The notes: generated by a model from the letters alone, not told the origin. Counted from the first letter of the stretch, positions 21,371 through 30,729 are shown. The stretch is DNA of 64,000 bases from Streptacidiphilus sp. 4-A2 (GCA_014284505.1 JAAFYY010000001.1:1240001-1304000), one strand, 5' to 3'. A program made the numbers and translations.

Positions 21371-24040
21371 TCAGACGACCATGTGGTCGAGGTCGGGGGC
21401 GCCGCTGGTACCGCTGCCGGAGAACTCGATGGTGTTGGCACTGCCGGCGTTCAGCTGGACGGTGACCGTGGCGGTCCCGATCACGCTGTAACTGCTGGCG
21501 GAGGTCTCCGCGAAGCTGACCGTCTGGGCGGTGCCGTTGACGGTGACGGTCGCGGGGCGGGCCTTGCCGACGCTGAGATAGGAGACGGTCATGGTGTAGC
21601 TGCCGGTGCTCGGCTCGGTGACGCCGGTGAAGGTGACCGTGCCGTCACTGCCGCCGCCGATGCTGCTGACCTTCTGCCCGTCCAGGCAGGCCGAGCAGCT
21701 GTTGGCGTCCGCGCTGCCGCCCAGGGTCGCCTGGTCCGCCTCGTACGTCCTGCCGCCGGGGCTGCCGCCGGTGCCGGTCACGGTGAGGGTGTAGCCGGCC
21801 GTGTGGGTGCCGGAGGCGGCGGTGCCGGTGATGGTGACCGGGTAACTGCCCGCGGCGGTGGCCGAGGTGGTGGCCAGGGTCAGCGTGGCGGAGCCGCCGG
21901 AGCTGACCGAGGCGGGCGAGAAGGACGCGGTCACCCCGGACGGCAGTCCCGAGGCGCTGAGCGCGACCGGCTCCGCGCTGCCGGAGGCCACCGCGGTGCT
22001 CACCGTCGCGGTCGCCGCGCTGCCCGCGGCGACCGAGCCGGAGGCGGGCGAGACCGCGACCGAGAAGTCGTTGCCGGTAGTGGTGCCGCCACCGCTCAGG
22101 GCGGACTGGAGTGCGCCGGCGAGGACGGCGCTGCCGCTCATGTCCAGTGCGGGCTCGCTGCTCTGCCAGGAGCGGACGTCGTCGACGTACTCGCCGCCGT
22201 GTCCGGTGAAGGCGGTGTAGGAGTCGTTCTCGCACGTGACCATGCCGGTCATCAGACCGCCCAGGCCGCCGCTGAAGTTGTCGGTGCCGTTGGGGCCGTT
22301 GACCACGGCGCCGGTGTCGATCGGGCCGGTGCCGTGGCTGTTGCCGAGGATGTTGGGGATCTGCGAGCCCATGCAGTCGGGGAAGGTGGTGCCCTCGCCG
22401 ACCATGAAGCTGGTGCCCCAGGCGTTGTCACCGAGCAGCCAGTCCCGCTGCTCGCCGGCGAAGGCGGCGTACTCGGTGTCGCCGCTGGCCTTCTGGTAGA
22501 GCGCCTCGGTGGAGATGAAGCCGAAGGTGTGCGAGTCCACGTCGAAGTTGGTGTAGTCACCGCCCTCGTGGAAGATGTCCGACGCCGCGACCGAGGCGCC
22601 CATGGCCACCTGCGCCTTCAGATTGGCCACCAGGGCCGCCGGGGTCACCGCCAGCCCGGAGGGGTCGCCCGCGTTCTTCAGCGCGGTGATCAGATCGGCG
22701 TGCGCCAGCGCGCTGACGTCGTACAGGTTCAGCGTGTCCTGGCCCGAGTCGGAGGAGATGTAGTCCGAGGCCCAGGTCGCGGCCTGGGTCAGATAGGGGG
22801 TGTAGGTCGCCGAGGAGTCGCCGAGGTCCTGCTGGGCCAGGGCGATTTCGGTGGCGCCCAGTTCCATCGCGTCGTGCCAGATGGATTCGGGGTAGTAGGC
22901 CGCCGGGTCGGCGCTCTCCAGGGTGCCCGAGGGGCTGGTGTTCGCCTGGGCGTAGAGGGAGGTGGCGTCGGCCAGTTCGGTGGTGGCGGCGCTGGTGTTC
23001 CCGGCCTTGGCGTCGGCCTGGGCGGCGAAGGCGAAGGCGGCGGCGACCCGGCCGACCACGTCCGGGTCGATCCTGGCACCGGGGGCGGCGGCCTCGAACA
23101 CCGGCCGGTTCTTCGCCGCGTACTTGTCGTAGGCGGTGCCGTCGGAGTCGTCCGCCTGCGGCAGCCGCCACAGGTCGTGGTCCCCGCCGTAGCTGCTCTC
23201 GTTCCCCTCGCCGATCCCGACCTGGAGGTACAGCGTCTTGGTGGACGCGTTGTACATCTTGTTCAGCCAGGTCGTCCCGTACTGCGCCTCGGCGGCCAGC
23301 GAGGCCGGCGCACTGCCGCCCATGGCCAGGTCCGCCGAGTACAGCAGGTCATCCGCATAGGAGGCGGTGAAGGTGAACTTCAGATAGTCACCCGCATCGA
23401 ACCAGCCACCCTCGACATTCACCGGGGAGGCGCCGGAGACCGGGGTCAGGTTGCCGCTGATCTGGTCGCCGGTGTCGCCGTCGCTGCCCGGGATGAAGTC
23501 CGGGGTCTGGTAGACGGTGGCACTGGCGTCGTTGAGGTGCGAGGGCTGCCGGTTGAGCGGACCGCCGGTGATCACATCCGAACCGTCGCGCTGGTTCTGG
23601 AAGAAGTTGACCCCGGCCGAGACCAGCCCGCTGTAGAGCGAGGCCGGGGCCTCGATCTGGAAGGTGTCCGAGGTCGCCGCCACGCTGCCGGTGGTGACCA
23701 CATGGTAGGTACCCGGGGCGGTCACCGAGGAGAAGTCGATCGGGTAGACGTCCGGGTAGGCCGAGTTCCACGAACCGCGGCTGCTCGTGGTCACCGAACC
23801 GGAGGCGACCGCGGTACCGGCGGAGTTCAGCACCTGGTAGCTGTCCCCGGAGACCGAACCGGTGGCCATCAGATACGCGATCTTGGTGTCGTTGGTGCCG
23901 TAGCCGACCTGGTCCACCCGCAGCAGCCCGGTGGTCGCCGCCTGCGCGGACGCAAGCGGTACCACGGCGGTGACCAGCACCGTCCCCACCGCCAGCGCCA
24001 GCAGCGTCCGGCGATCCGGACGTCGATGTGACGATCTCAT
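21371..24040 (-). CDS. secreted glycoside hydrolase family 9 endoglucanase with Ig-like and C-terminal CBM-like domains
   Basis: Intact 889-residue exported cellulase. Order of parts: signal peptide (about 1-35, ending ASAQAA); N-terminal Ig-like CelD-type domain (LLRVDQVGYGTNDTKIAYL); GH9 catalytic domain with the catalytic-base motif GWFDAGDYLKF near residue 215 and the C-terminal signature around YVDDVRSWQSSEPALDMSG holding the acid Glu; an Ig-like domain (DFSVAVSPASGSVAAG to TLTVTG); and a C-terminal CBM35/6-like domain from YEADQATLGG. It cuts beta-1,4-glucan outside the cell. It is divergent from the GH16 gene across a control region with candidate operators. Confidence 0.92.
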   Translation of the reverse strand: MRSSHRRPDRRTLLALAVGTVLVTAVVPLASAQAATTGLLRVDQVGYGTNDTKIAYLMATGSVSGDSYQVLNSAGTAVASGSVTTSSRGSWNSAYPDVYPIDFSSVTAPGTYHVVTTGSVAATSDTFQIEAPASLYSGLVSAGVNFFQNQRDGSDVITGGPLNRQPSHLNDASATVYQTPDFIPGSDGDTGDQISGNLTPVSGASPVNVEGGWFDAGDYLKFTFTASYADDLLYSADLAMGGSAPASLAAEAQYGTTWLNKMYNASTKTLYLQVGIGEGNESSYGGDHDLWRLPQADDSDGTAYDKYAAKNRPVFEAAAPGARIDPDVVGRVAAAFAFAAQADAKAGNTSAATTELADATSLYAQANTSPSGTLESADPAAYYPESIWHDAMELGATEIALAQQDLGDSSATYTPYLTQAATWASDYISSDSGQDTLNLYDVSALAHADLITALKNAGDPSGLAVTPAALVANLKAQVAMGASVAASDIFHEGGDYTNFDVDSHTFGFISTEALYQKASGDTEYAAFAGEQRDWLLGDNAWGTSFMVGEGTTFPDCMGSQIPNILGNSHGTGPIDTGAVVNGPNGTDNFSGGLGGLMTGMVTCENDSYTAFTGHGGEYVDDVRSWQSSEPALDMSGSAVLAGALQSALSGGGTTTGNDFSVAVSPASGSVAAGSAATATVSTAVASGSAEPVALSASGLPSGVTASFSPASVSSGGSATLTLATTSATAAGSYPVTITGTAASGTHTAGYTLTVTGTGGSPGGRTYEADQATLGGSADANSCSACLDGQKVSSIGGGSDGTVTFTGVTEPSTGSYTMTVSYLSVGKARPATVTVNGTAQTVSFAETSASSYSVIGTATVTVQLNAGSANTIEFSGSGTSGAPDLDHMVV

Positions 24041-24060
24041 GCAGAGCCCTCCATCGAATC

Positions 24061-24079
24061 GTTAGTTAACCTTCCTTAC
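24061..24079 (-). promoter_or_regulatory. AT-rich motif upstream of GH9, shared with the 49 kb ABC operon
   Basis: Plus-strand GTTAGTTAACCTTCCTTAC lies 21 bases upstream of the GH9 ATG. It matches GATAGTTAAGTTTCCTAAC at 49406-49424, upstream of the peptide-type ABC operon, at 15 of 19 positions. In a genome this GC-rich such a match suggests a shared regulator site or promoter element. Confidence 0.5.
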
Positions 24080-24281
24080 TTGATCTGGAACGGTAGGCAC
24101 CCGGTGACGGGCCGTCAATCCCCTTGTCATGCCCTTTCTTAAATGTGACCCGCGCGCGACCGCGCCCCGCTCCCACCGCTCCGATTCGTGCGTTCAACTC
24201 CTGACGGTGCGGCTGTTCTTGACGACCCATCGGAACGGCAGCACACTGCTCCACAAGTCAGTTCACCTTCACAGCAGTTGT

Positions 24282-24297
24282 TTGAGAGCGCTCTCAA
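24282..24297. promoter_or_regulatory. LacI-family operator, perfect 16-bp palindrome
   Basis: TTGAGAGCGCTCTCAA is its own reverse complement. The central GAGCGCTC matches the core of cellulose-gene operators bound by LacI-family CebR/CelR (consensus TGGGAGCGCTCCCA, from established knowledge). It lies 110 bases upstream of the GH16 start. A LacI-family gene sits just beyond the GH16 gene, making it the likely binder. Confidence 0.7.
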
Positions 24298-24406
24298 CTC
24301 GCCGATTCCCAGCACCACTCCCCCACCGCACACTCCGAAGTGCCGTCAGTCGGAGCGGTCCACCCGTCCTTGCCTTCACTTCACGAACCAGAAGGGTGCC
24401 AGACCC

Positions 24407-25927
24407 ATGCGCAGACCCACACCTCCGCATCACCGACGTACCCTCGCTCTGCTCACCGCCCTGCTGCTGCCGCTGGCCGGACTGCTCGGCCTGTCCGTCG
24501 GTGCGAGCACCGCCTCGGCCACCACCGTCCCCGCCGCGCCCAGCGGTTGGAGCACCGTCTTCAGTGACGACTTCAACGGCCCGGCCGGCAGCGGGCTCGA
24601 CACCAGCAACTGGCTCTACGACACCGGCACCAGCTACCCGGGCGGCGCGGCCAACTGGGGCACCGGCGAGGTGGAGACCGTCACCAACTCCACCAGCAAC
24701 GTCTATCAGGACGGCGACGGACACCTGATCATCAAGCCGATCCGGGACGCCAACGGCAACTGGACCTCGGGCCGGGTGGAGACCCAGCGCTCCGACTTCG
24801 CCGCCCCGGCCGGGGGCGAACTGGAGCTGAGCGCCTCCATCGAACAGCCCGACCCGGCCGACGGCCTCGGCTACTGGCCGGCGTTCTGGGCCCTGGGCGC
24901 GGCCGCCCGCCCGGTGGGCGCCACCAACTGGCCCAGCATCGGCGAGCTCGACATCATGGAGGACGTCAACGGCCTCAGCGAGCACTCCTCCACCTTCCAC
25001 TGCGGGGTCGACCCCGGCGGGCCGTGCAACGAGACCACCGGCATCGGCAGCGGACTGCTGCCCTGCTCGGGCTGCCAGACCGGCTTCCACACCTACTCGG
25101 TGATCCTGGACCGCAGCAACACCTCGGCCGAGCAGCTGCGTTACTACCTGGACGGCACGCTGACCTTCACCGTCAACGAGAGCCAGGTGCCGGTGGCCAC
25201 CTGGCAGGCGGCCGTGGACCACGGCTTCTTCGCCATCTTCAATGTCGCGGTGGGCGGCGCCTACCCGAACGCGATCTGCGGCTGCACCTCCCCCACCTCG
25301 GCCACCACCTCAGGCGCGGGAATGAGCGTCGCCTGGTTCGCGGTCTACCAGAAGCCCGCCACCGGCGGCACGCCCACTCCCACTCCCACTCCCACGCCGA
25401 CCCCGACACCTACGCCCACCCCGACGGCCACGCCCACGCCCACACCGACCCCGACGCCCACCCCCACGGCCACGCCCACCGGGGCCTCCTGCACCACCAC
25501 CGCCGTCTCCGACATCTCCGCCGACTGCTACAGCTCCGCGCAGGGCACGGTGGGCGTCAGCGCCGCCGGTGACAGCAACCCCAGCGGGGTGGACGGCAAC
25601 CAGGTCGCCCAACTCGCCAACGGCAACTGGCTGGAGTACTCCGGGGTGAACTTCGGCAGCGGCTCCAGCCAGTTCGACGCCAGAGTCGCCTCGGGAGCCG
25701 CGGGCGGGGTGAGCGGGCTGGTCGAAGTGGTGCTCGACAATCCGGCAAACGCCCCGGTCGGCAGCTTCGCGGTGGGCAACACCGGGGGCTGGTCGTCCTG
25801 GGAGACCGTCCCGGCGAACATCACCGGGACCAGCGGCACCCACAACGTCTACCTGGAATTCGTCTCCCAGGCTTCCGGGAACCCGCCGTATGTGAGCCTG
25901 CACTACTTCGACTTCCCCACCCAGTAA
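24407..25927 (+). CDS. secreted glycoside hydrolase family 16 beta-glucanase with Pro-Thr linker and CBM6-like domain
   Basis: Intact 506-residue exported endo-beta-glucanase (probably beta-1,3-glucan/laminarin-active). Signal peptide about 1-38. The GH16 domain (about 43-320) has the catalytic motif GELDIMEDVNG, with the two Glu as nucleophile and acid. A Pro-Thr repeat linker follows, then a CBM6-like module from about residue 362 (GNQVAQLANGNWLEYSGVNF) ending YVSLHYFDFPTQ. ATG 24407 was chosen for the signal peptide starting there; AAGGG lies upstream. Candidate LacI operator at 24282. It converges with the LacI gene. Confidence 0.92.
   Translation: MRRPTPPHHRRTLALLTALLLPLAGLLGLSVGASTASATTVPAAPSGWSTVFSDDFNGPAGSGLDTSNWLYDTGTSYPGGAANWGTGEVETVTNSTSNVYQDGDGHLIIKPIRDANGNWTSGRVETQRSDFAAPAGGELELSASIEQPDPADGLGYWPAFWALGAAARPVGATNWPSIGELDIMEDVNGLSEHSSTFHCGVDPGGPCNETTGIGSGLLPCSGCQTGFHTYSVILDRSNTSAEQLRYYLDGTLTFTVNESQVPVATWQAAVDHGFFAIFNVAVGGAYPNAICGCTSPTSATTSGAGMSVAWFAVYQKPATGGTPTPTPTPTPTPTPTPTPTATPTPTPTPTPTPTATPTGASCTTTAVSDISADCYSSAQGTVGVSAAGDSNPSGVDGNQVAQLANGNWLEYSGVNFGSGSSQFDARVASGAAGGVSGLVEVVLDNPANAPVGSFAVGNTGGWSSWETVPANITGTSGTHNVYLEFVSQASGNPPYVSLHYFDFPTQ
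25371..25482 (+). repeat. Pro-Thr linker repeat in the GH16 gene
   Basis: About 110 bases of short imperfect repeats (CCCACTCCCACT-like hexamers) encode alternating Thr-Pro with occasional Ala, the flexible linker between catalytic and binding domains. Confidence 0.9.
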
Positions 25928-25952
25928 TCAGAGCAAGGGATGTGACGTCGGC

Positions 25953-27071
25953 TCAGCTGGTGGCGCGGACCACCAGCCGGGCCGGCGTGACCACCGGGCG
26001 CAGCGCCGCGGCCTCCTGCGCCCGGCCGGTGAAGGCGAGCTCGATCCGGGTGAGCAGCAGTCTGGCCATCAACCTGCCCATGCCCTCGATGTCCTGATGC
26101 ACCGTGGTGAGTGCGAGCGGGGCCCACAGCTCGGCGGCCTCCAGGTCGTCGAAGCCCACCACCGCCACGTCCTCGGGCACCGCCCGGCCGTGTTCGCGCA
26201 GCACGGCCAGCGCCCCCGAGGCCATCAGGTCCGAGCAGACGAAGACCGCGTCCAGGTCCGGGCGGCGTGCCAGCAGCTGCTCCATCGCCCGGCGGCCGCC
26301 GGGCGCGGTGAAGTCGCTCACGGCGCACAGCGCGGGGTCGGCGTCCGGGAGGACCTCCCGGTAGCCGCGGAGCCGGTCGGCCGCCGAGGTCTGGTCCAGC
26401 GGGCCGGTGATCACCGCGATCGTCCGCCGCCCGCGCTCCACCAGGTGCCGCACCGCGGTACGCGCGCCGCCCAGGTTGTCGGCGTCCACATAGAGCGCCC
26501 CGTCCGCAGGCCCGGCGCCGTCCGCCGCGGCGGCGTCGGCCCCGTCCTCGGTGTCACCGTCGGTGCCGGCCCAGCCGGGCCTCCCGCCGTAGACGGCGGG
26601 CAGTTGCAGCCGGTCCACCAGCGCGGGCAGCGGATCGTCGGCGTGCAGCGAGAAGACCAGCACCCCGTCCACATGCCCGGCCGACAGATAGCCGCCGACC
26701 TGGGCGTAGTCACCGGTCTCGGCGATCAGCAGCAGCACCAACTGCACCTCGGCGGAGGCGAGTTCCCTGCTGATCCCGCGCAACTGGCGGGCGAAGAAGG
26801 GGTCGGAGAAGACCCGGCTCTCGGGCTCCGCGATCACCACCGCCACCGCATTGTGACGGCGCGTCATAAGTGCCCGGGCGGCCGGGTTCGGCACGTACCC
26901 CAGCTCCTCCACCGCCTGCCGCACCCGCGCCTGGACGCTGGCCCTGACCCCCGCGCCGCCGTTGACCACCCGCGACACCGTCGCCCGGGACACCCCGGCC
27001 AGGGCGGCGACCTCCAGCAGCGTGGGACGCGCGGGAGCGGCGGGCGGAGCGCCCCCGGTCGACTCGGTCAC
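25953..27071 (-). CDS. LacI-family transcriptional regulator, likely of the glucanase genes
   Basis: Intact 372-residue repressor. The N-terminal DNA-binding helix-turn-helix reads LLEVAALAGVSRATVSRVVNG, with the hinge helix around NPAARALMTRRHN. The sugar-binding periplasmic-fold domain follows (VAVVIAEPES, GHVDGVLVFS, DAVFVCSDLMASGAL, VAVVGFDDLE). A variable Ala/Asp/Gly-rich insertion is present near residues 180-205. GTG 27071 follows GAGGAG at 6-base spacing. It lies back to back with the GH16 stop and close to the operator at 24282, so control of GH16, and perhaps GH9, is the simplest inference. Confidence 0.9.
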   Translation of the reverse strand: MTESTGGAPPAAPARPTLLEVAALAGVSRATVSRVVNGGAGVRASVQARVRQAVEELGYVPNPAARALMTRRHNAVAVVIAEPESRVFSDPFFARQLRGISRELASAEVQLVLLLIAETGDYAQVGGYLSAGHVDGVLVFSLHADDPLPALVDRLQLPAVYGGRPGWAGTDGDTEDGADAAAADGAGPADGALYVDADNLGGARTAVRHLVERGRRTIAVITGPLDQTSAADRLRGYREVLPDADPALCAVSDFTAPGGRRAMEQLLARRPDLDAVFVCSDLMASGALAVLREHGRAVPEDVAVVGFDDLEAAELWAPLALTTVHQDIEGMGRLMARLLLTRIELAFTGRAQEAAALRPVVTPARLVVRATS

Positions 27072-27177
27072 CTGCTGCTCCTCGTGGCACGACAACGGTC
27101 GGCTCCGGTCACGCTTGCCGGAACCGGCCCAGCGTACACAGTGGGCGGGCGCCGGGCCGGTCCATGGAGGACAAGCG

Positions 27178-27814
27178 CTAGACCGGGGGAGCAGTCCCCG
27201 GCGCATGGCCGCGGTGACCGCGGCGGTGCGGTCGTCCACCCGAGTTTGGCGAAGATCCGGATGAGGTGTGTCTTCACGGTGGCTTCGCCGATGAACAGCT
27301 CCCGGCCGATGTCGGCGTTGGTCCGCCCCTCCCCCACCAGCGCCAGTACCTGGGTCTCCCGCGCGGTCAGCGCGGCCTGCCGGGCGCCGGGGGCGCGCAT
27401 CCGGGTGAGCAGCGTGGCCGCCGCCGTCGGGGCGAGCACGGTCTCGCCGCGCGCCGCCGCCCGCACCGCGGCGGCGAGTTCCAGCCGGGGTGTGTCCTTG
27501 AGCAGATAGCCGCTGGCGCCCGCCTCGACCGCCCGGACGATGTCGGCGTCGGTGTCGTAGGTGGTCAGCACCACTACCCGCACCTGCGGCAGTTCGGCGC
27601 TGATCACGGCGGTGGCGGCGGCTCCGTCCAGGCCGGGCATCCGCAGGTCCATCAGCACCACGTCCGGACGCAGCGCGCGGGCGAGCTCGCAGGCCTGCAC
27701 GCCGTCGGCGGCCTCGCCGACGATCTCCAGGTCCTCCTCGGCCGCGAGCATGCCGGCCAGCCCGGCCCGGACCACCGGGTGGTCGTCCGCCAACAGCAGT
27801 CTGATCCGGCTCAC
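27178..27814 (-). CDS. NarL-family response regulator of the ABC exporter operon (indels near 27240)
   Basis: Receiver domain: LLLADDHPVV, phospho-acceptor Asp in DVVLMDLRMPG, VVVLTTYDTD, YLLKDT. DNA-binding domain: [26 protein letters not shown] and ATVKTHLIRIFAKLG. The frame breaks at about 27240 just after KLG; the continuing frame gives DDRTAAVTAAMRRGLLP, the normal end. The exact stop is uncertain: a TAG at 27178-27180 is reached only with one further indel. GTG 27814 overlaps the kinase TGA (GTGA). Confidence 0.83.
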
Positions 27815-28989
27815 GGTATCTCCACTCGGACGGTGGTGCCCGCCCCCGGGGCACTGTCGATCTCCAGGGTGCCGGACACCTGCTCCACCCGGGACCGCAT
27901 CCCCAGCAGCCCGAAGGTCCGGGCACCGCCCTGGGCCGGGGTGAAGCCGGTGCCGTTGTCGCTGATCTCCAGCAGTGCCCCCTGCCCGCGTAGTCCAGCC
28001 GGACCCCGACGCTGCTCGCGGCCGCGTGCTTGCGGACATTGGACAGCGATTCCTGGGCCGCCCGCAGCAGCACCACCTGAACGTCGGCGGGCAGTTCCCG
28101 GGGGTGCCGAGGATCCGCACCTCGGTGGCCACCCCGGTCTCCTGGCCGCAGCGGGCGGTGATCCGCTCGATCGCGGTGTCCAGCGGGGTGGCCCGGAGCG
28201 GGACCGGGGCCAGCGCGGCCACCAGCGACCGGGCCTCGGCGAGGTTCTCCCTGGCCGTGCGCTCGGCCAGGGCCAGCCGCTCGCGGGTGGTCGCCGGGTC
28301 CTTCTCGACGGTGCTGTCCGCCGCCTGGACCAGCATCAGCAGGCTGGTGAAGCCCTGGGCGAGGGTGTCGTGGATCTCGTGCGAGAGCCGCTCGCGCTCG
28401 GCGAGCACCCCGGCCTGCCGGTGTGCCTCGTCCAGATCCGCGCGGACCGCCTCCAGCTGCTGGATCAGCTCGCCGCGCCGCCCGGCCTCGCGCAGCAGCA
28501 CCTGGGTGAACACCCCGAGCATGCTGCTGATCAGCAGCGCCGAACAGACGTTCACCGCGGCACCGGAGGCGTTCGGCTGGTGCAGCGAGACCGCGATCGA
28601 GCCCAGCAGCAGCGCGCCGACCACCGCCACCCGCAGGCGCAGGCTCTCCAGCGAGCCGAGGATGTGCGGGAAGACCGCGTAGAGGATCATCAGCGAGGAG
28701 GAGTCCAGGTAGCCGAGGGCCAGCGTCGCCGGGACCGCGACCGCCAGGTAGCCGGCTGCCCGGAGCCTGTCCCCGGAGCGCAGCGCGGGCCGGAACAGCC
28801 CGGCATAAGCCGCGCAGACCGCCCCACCAGCACATAGGACGGCCAGGCGTCGTGGCCGGTGGCCAGATTGAAGAGGATCACCAGTACCAGGAACACGAAA
28901 GCGGCATGCCACATGAGCCACACCCGGCGCATCCACCCGTCGCCACCGGAGGCCTCCGGCTCGGCGCAGTCCGCCTGCTGCTCGCTCAT
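27811..28989 (-). CDS. sensor histidine kinase of the ABC exporter operon (three indels)
   Basis: About 393 residues. The N-terminal half has four or more membrane helices (AFVFLVLVILFNLATG, AAGYLAVAVPATLALG, MILYAVFPHILGSL, VAVVGALLLGSIAV). The dimerisation/phospho-acceptor helix has LSHEIHDTLAQGFTSLLML. The kinase domain has AAQESLSNVRKHA and ISDNGTGFTP then GLLGMRSRVEQVSG. Frame breaks near 28805, 28105 and 27985. The start overlaps the upstream ABC permease stop (ATGA) and the stop overlaps the regulator start, so exporter, kinase and regulator are translated as one unit. Confidence 0.87.
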
Positions 28990-29785
28990 CCGTCCTCGCG
29001 CCCCTTCCAGCGGAACGTCCGCAGGCACAGGACCAGCCCCGCGACCGCCCACAGCCCGAGCACCAACGCTATCCGACCGTGCTCCCAGGTTCCGGCCGGT
29101 TCCACTCCGGCGTACGCCTCGGGGAGCAGCGCGGAGCGCATGCCCTGGCAGATCCATTTGAGCGGGAAGAAGGCAGCGGCGGCCTGGAGCCCCGAGGGCA
29201 GCTGACTGAAGATCACGAAGACTCCGGAGATGAACTGGAGCACCATCATCGGCAGCATCACCACCGCGCCTGAGTCGGCACTGCGGACCAGGTTGCTGTA
29301 GGCGATGCCCAGCATGGAGCAGCCGGCCACGCCGAGCGCGTAGACCCACACCAGGGTGAGCCAGTGGGCGGCGTCCACCGGCAGCCGCACCCCGAAGCAC
29401 AGATGACCGACGGCGAGCAGCACCGCTGCCTGGCCGAGGCTGGAGGCCAGCACCATCAAAAACTTGCCGATGAAGTAGGAGGACTTGGGCAGCGGGGTGC
29501 CGCGCAGGCGTTTCAGTGTGCCGTTCTGCCGCTCGCCGGCGATCTGGAGCGCCAGGCTCTGGAGGCTGCTGCTCATCACCCGACCCCGAGCATCCCGGTG
29601 GTGAAGATCTGCTGGCTGGTGACGCCGGTGCCGGGGACGGAGTCCCGGTAGATGCCGGCCAGCAGCATCAGCATCACCACCGGCATGGAGAAGGTGAAGA
29701 ACATCTGGCCGCGGCTGCGGAAGAACTGCCGGATCTCCAGCCCGCCCCGGGCGACTCCGAGGCGCAGCGCGAGAATGGAGGTCAT
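28986..29785 (-). CDS. ABC-2 type exporter permease (indel near 29578)
   Basis: Six-helix ABC-2 permease of about 266 residues, of the daunorubicin/antibiotic-export type. It begins MTSILALRLGVARGGLEIRQ, with MFFTFSMPVVMLMLLAGIY as helix 1, the LAGERQNGTLKRLRGTPL-like coupling segment (here IAGERQNGTLKRLRGTPL) and later helices including VWVYALGVAGCSMLGIAYSNL. One base is missing near 29578. Both ends overlap neighbouring genes by ATGA. With the ATPase it likely exports a lipophilic toxin or antibiotic. Confidence 0.87.
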
Positions 29786-30729
29786 GCCTGGACTCCTTCG
29801 GCGGCAGGGGCGGCAATGTCAGCGGCGGCGATGTCAGGGGCAGCGATGTCAGGGGCAGCAACGGCAACGGCTTCGCCGGCCGGGTCCTCGGTCAGGCTCA
29901 GGTAGATGTCCTCGAGGGAGGGGCGGCTGACCGTCAGCTCCGGTATCTCCCCGCCGAAGCGGGCCGCCAGGTCGAGCACGGCCCGGGTGGGGTCGGCGGC
30001 CCGGATCCGGTGCGCTCCCTCGGCGTCGGTCCAGCCGACGGTGGCCACGGCCGACTGCCGTCCGCCGAGCCGGGCCGGGGTGTCCATGGCGACCACCCGG
30101 CCCCGGTTGACGACGGCGACCCGGTCGGCCAAGTACTCGGCCTCGTCCAGGTAGTGGGTGGTGAGCAGGACGGTGGTGCCGTCCGCGCGCAGCCCGGCGA
30201 CCAGCTCCCAGAACTGCCGCCGCACCTCCGGGTCGAAGCCGGTGGTGGGTTCGTCCAGGAACAGCAGCTCCGGGTTGCCGAGGATGCCGAGGCCGACGTC
30301 GAGGCGGCGGCGCTGACCGCCGGAGAGCAGGCCGGTGCGGCTGCGGCGCTTGCCGGTGAGGCCGACCGCCTCGATCACCTGGTCGACGTCGCGGGGGTGG
30401 CGGTAGTAACGGGCGAAGTGCCGCAGGCACCTCCTCCACGGTCACCTGGTCGAAGTCGCCGCTCTTCTGGAGGACGATCCCGATCCGGTCGCGCCAGGCG
30501 GAGCCGGCCCGGTCCGGGTCGGCACCGAGCACGCTGAGCTCGCCGGCGTCGCGACTGCGGAAGCCCTCCAGGATCTCGGTGACTGTGGTCTTCCCGGCGC
30601 CGTTGGGGCCGAGCAGGGCGACGATCTCCCGTGCGCCACATCGAGGTCGATCCGGTCGACGGCGACGGTGTCCTGGTAGGTCTTCCGCAGCCCTCGGGCC
30701 CGTATCGCGGTGCGGTGGTGGTTCGGCAT
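29782..30729 (-). CDS. ABC exporter ATP-binding protein, DrrA-like (indels near 30632 and 30430)
   Basis: ATPase of the exporter. Walker A is GPNGAGKTT, followed by LQKSGDFDQVTVEEVL, the signature LLSGGQRRRLDVGLGI, Walker B with LLFLDEPTTGFDP and the H-loop TTHYLDEAEYLA. A DrrA-type C-terminal extension follows (DRVAVVNRGRVVA to SLEDIYLSLTED) and ends in an Ala/Asp/Ile-rich repeat tail. Frame changes near 30632 (one missing) and 30430 (fits one extra C). ATG 30729 starts the operon. Target substrate unknown. Confidence 0.87.
29813..29857 (-). repeat. 15-bp tandem repeat coding the ABC ATPase tail
   Basis: About three copies of a 15-base unit (two identical, GCGATGTCAGGGGCA on the plus strand) encode the sequence APDIAAPDIAAADIAAP near the C-terminus. 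The unit length keeps the frame, so copy number may vary between strains. Confidence 0.75.

Larger units (their letters stand above)
24041..24406. promoter_or_regulatory. divergent control region for the GH9 and GH16 glucanase genes
   Basis: About 366 bases, less GC-rich than the neighbours, with no supported gene. It holds an AT-rich conserved motif close to GH9 (24061-24079) and a perfect 16-bp LacI-type palindrome closer to GH16 (24282-24297), both listed separately. The stretch TTAAATGTGACC near 24139-24150 is another A/T-rich patch of the kind found in promoters. Confidence 0.6.

Noticed and set aside
21383..24031. Long open frame opposite the GH9 gene (882 residues, plus strand)
   Set aside because: It is an antisense shadow produced by third-position GC bias; its composition is Gly/Arg/Val-rich with no domain, and the GH9 frame is unmistakable.
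25371..25482. Short-unit repeat array resembling CRISPR or a satellite
   Set aside because: It encodes a Thr-Pro linker in frame within GH16, has no spacers and no cas genes are near.
25953..28835. A single 960-residue open frame joining LacI repressor to kinase/regulator sequence
   Set aside because: Only the C-terminal 372 residues look like a protein of that frame. The upstream part is pieces of the histidine kinase brought into frame by indels and antisense-like filler. A good ribosome site precedes GTG 27071.
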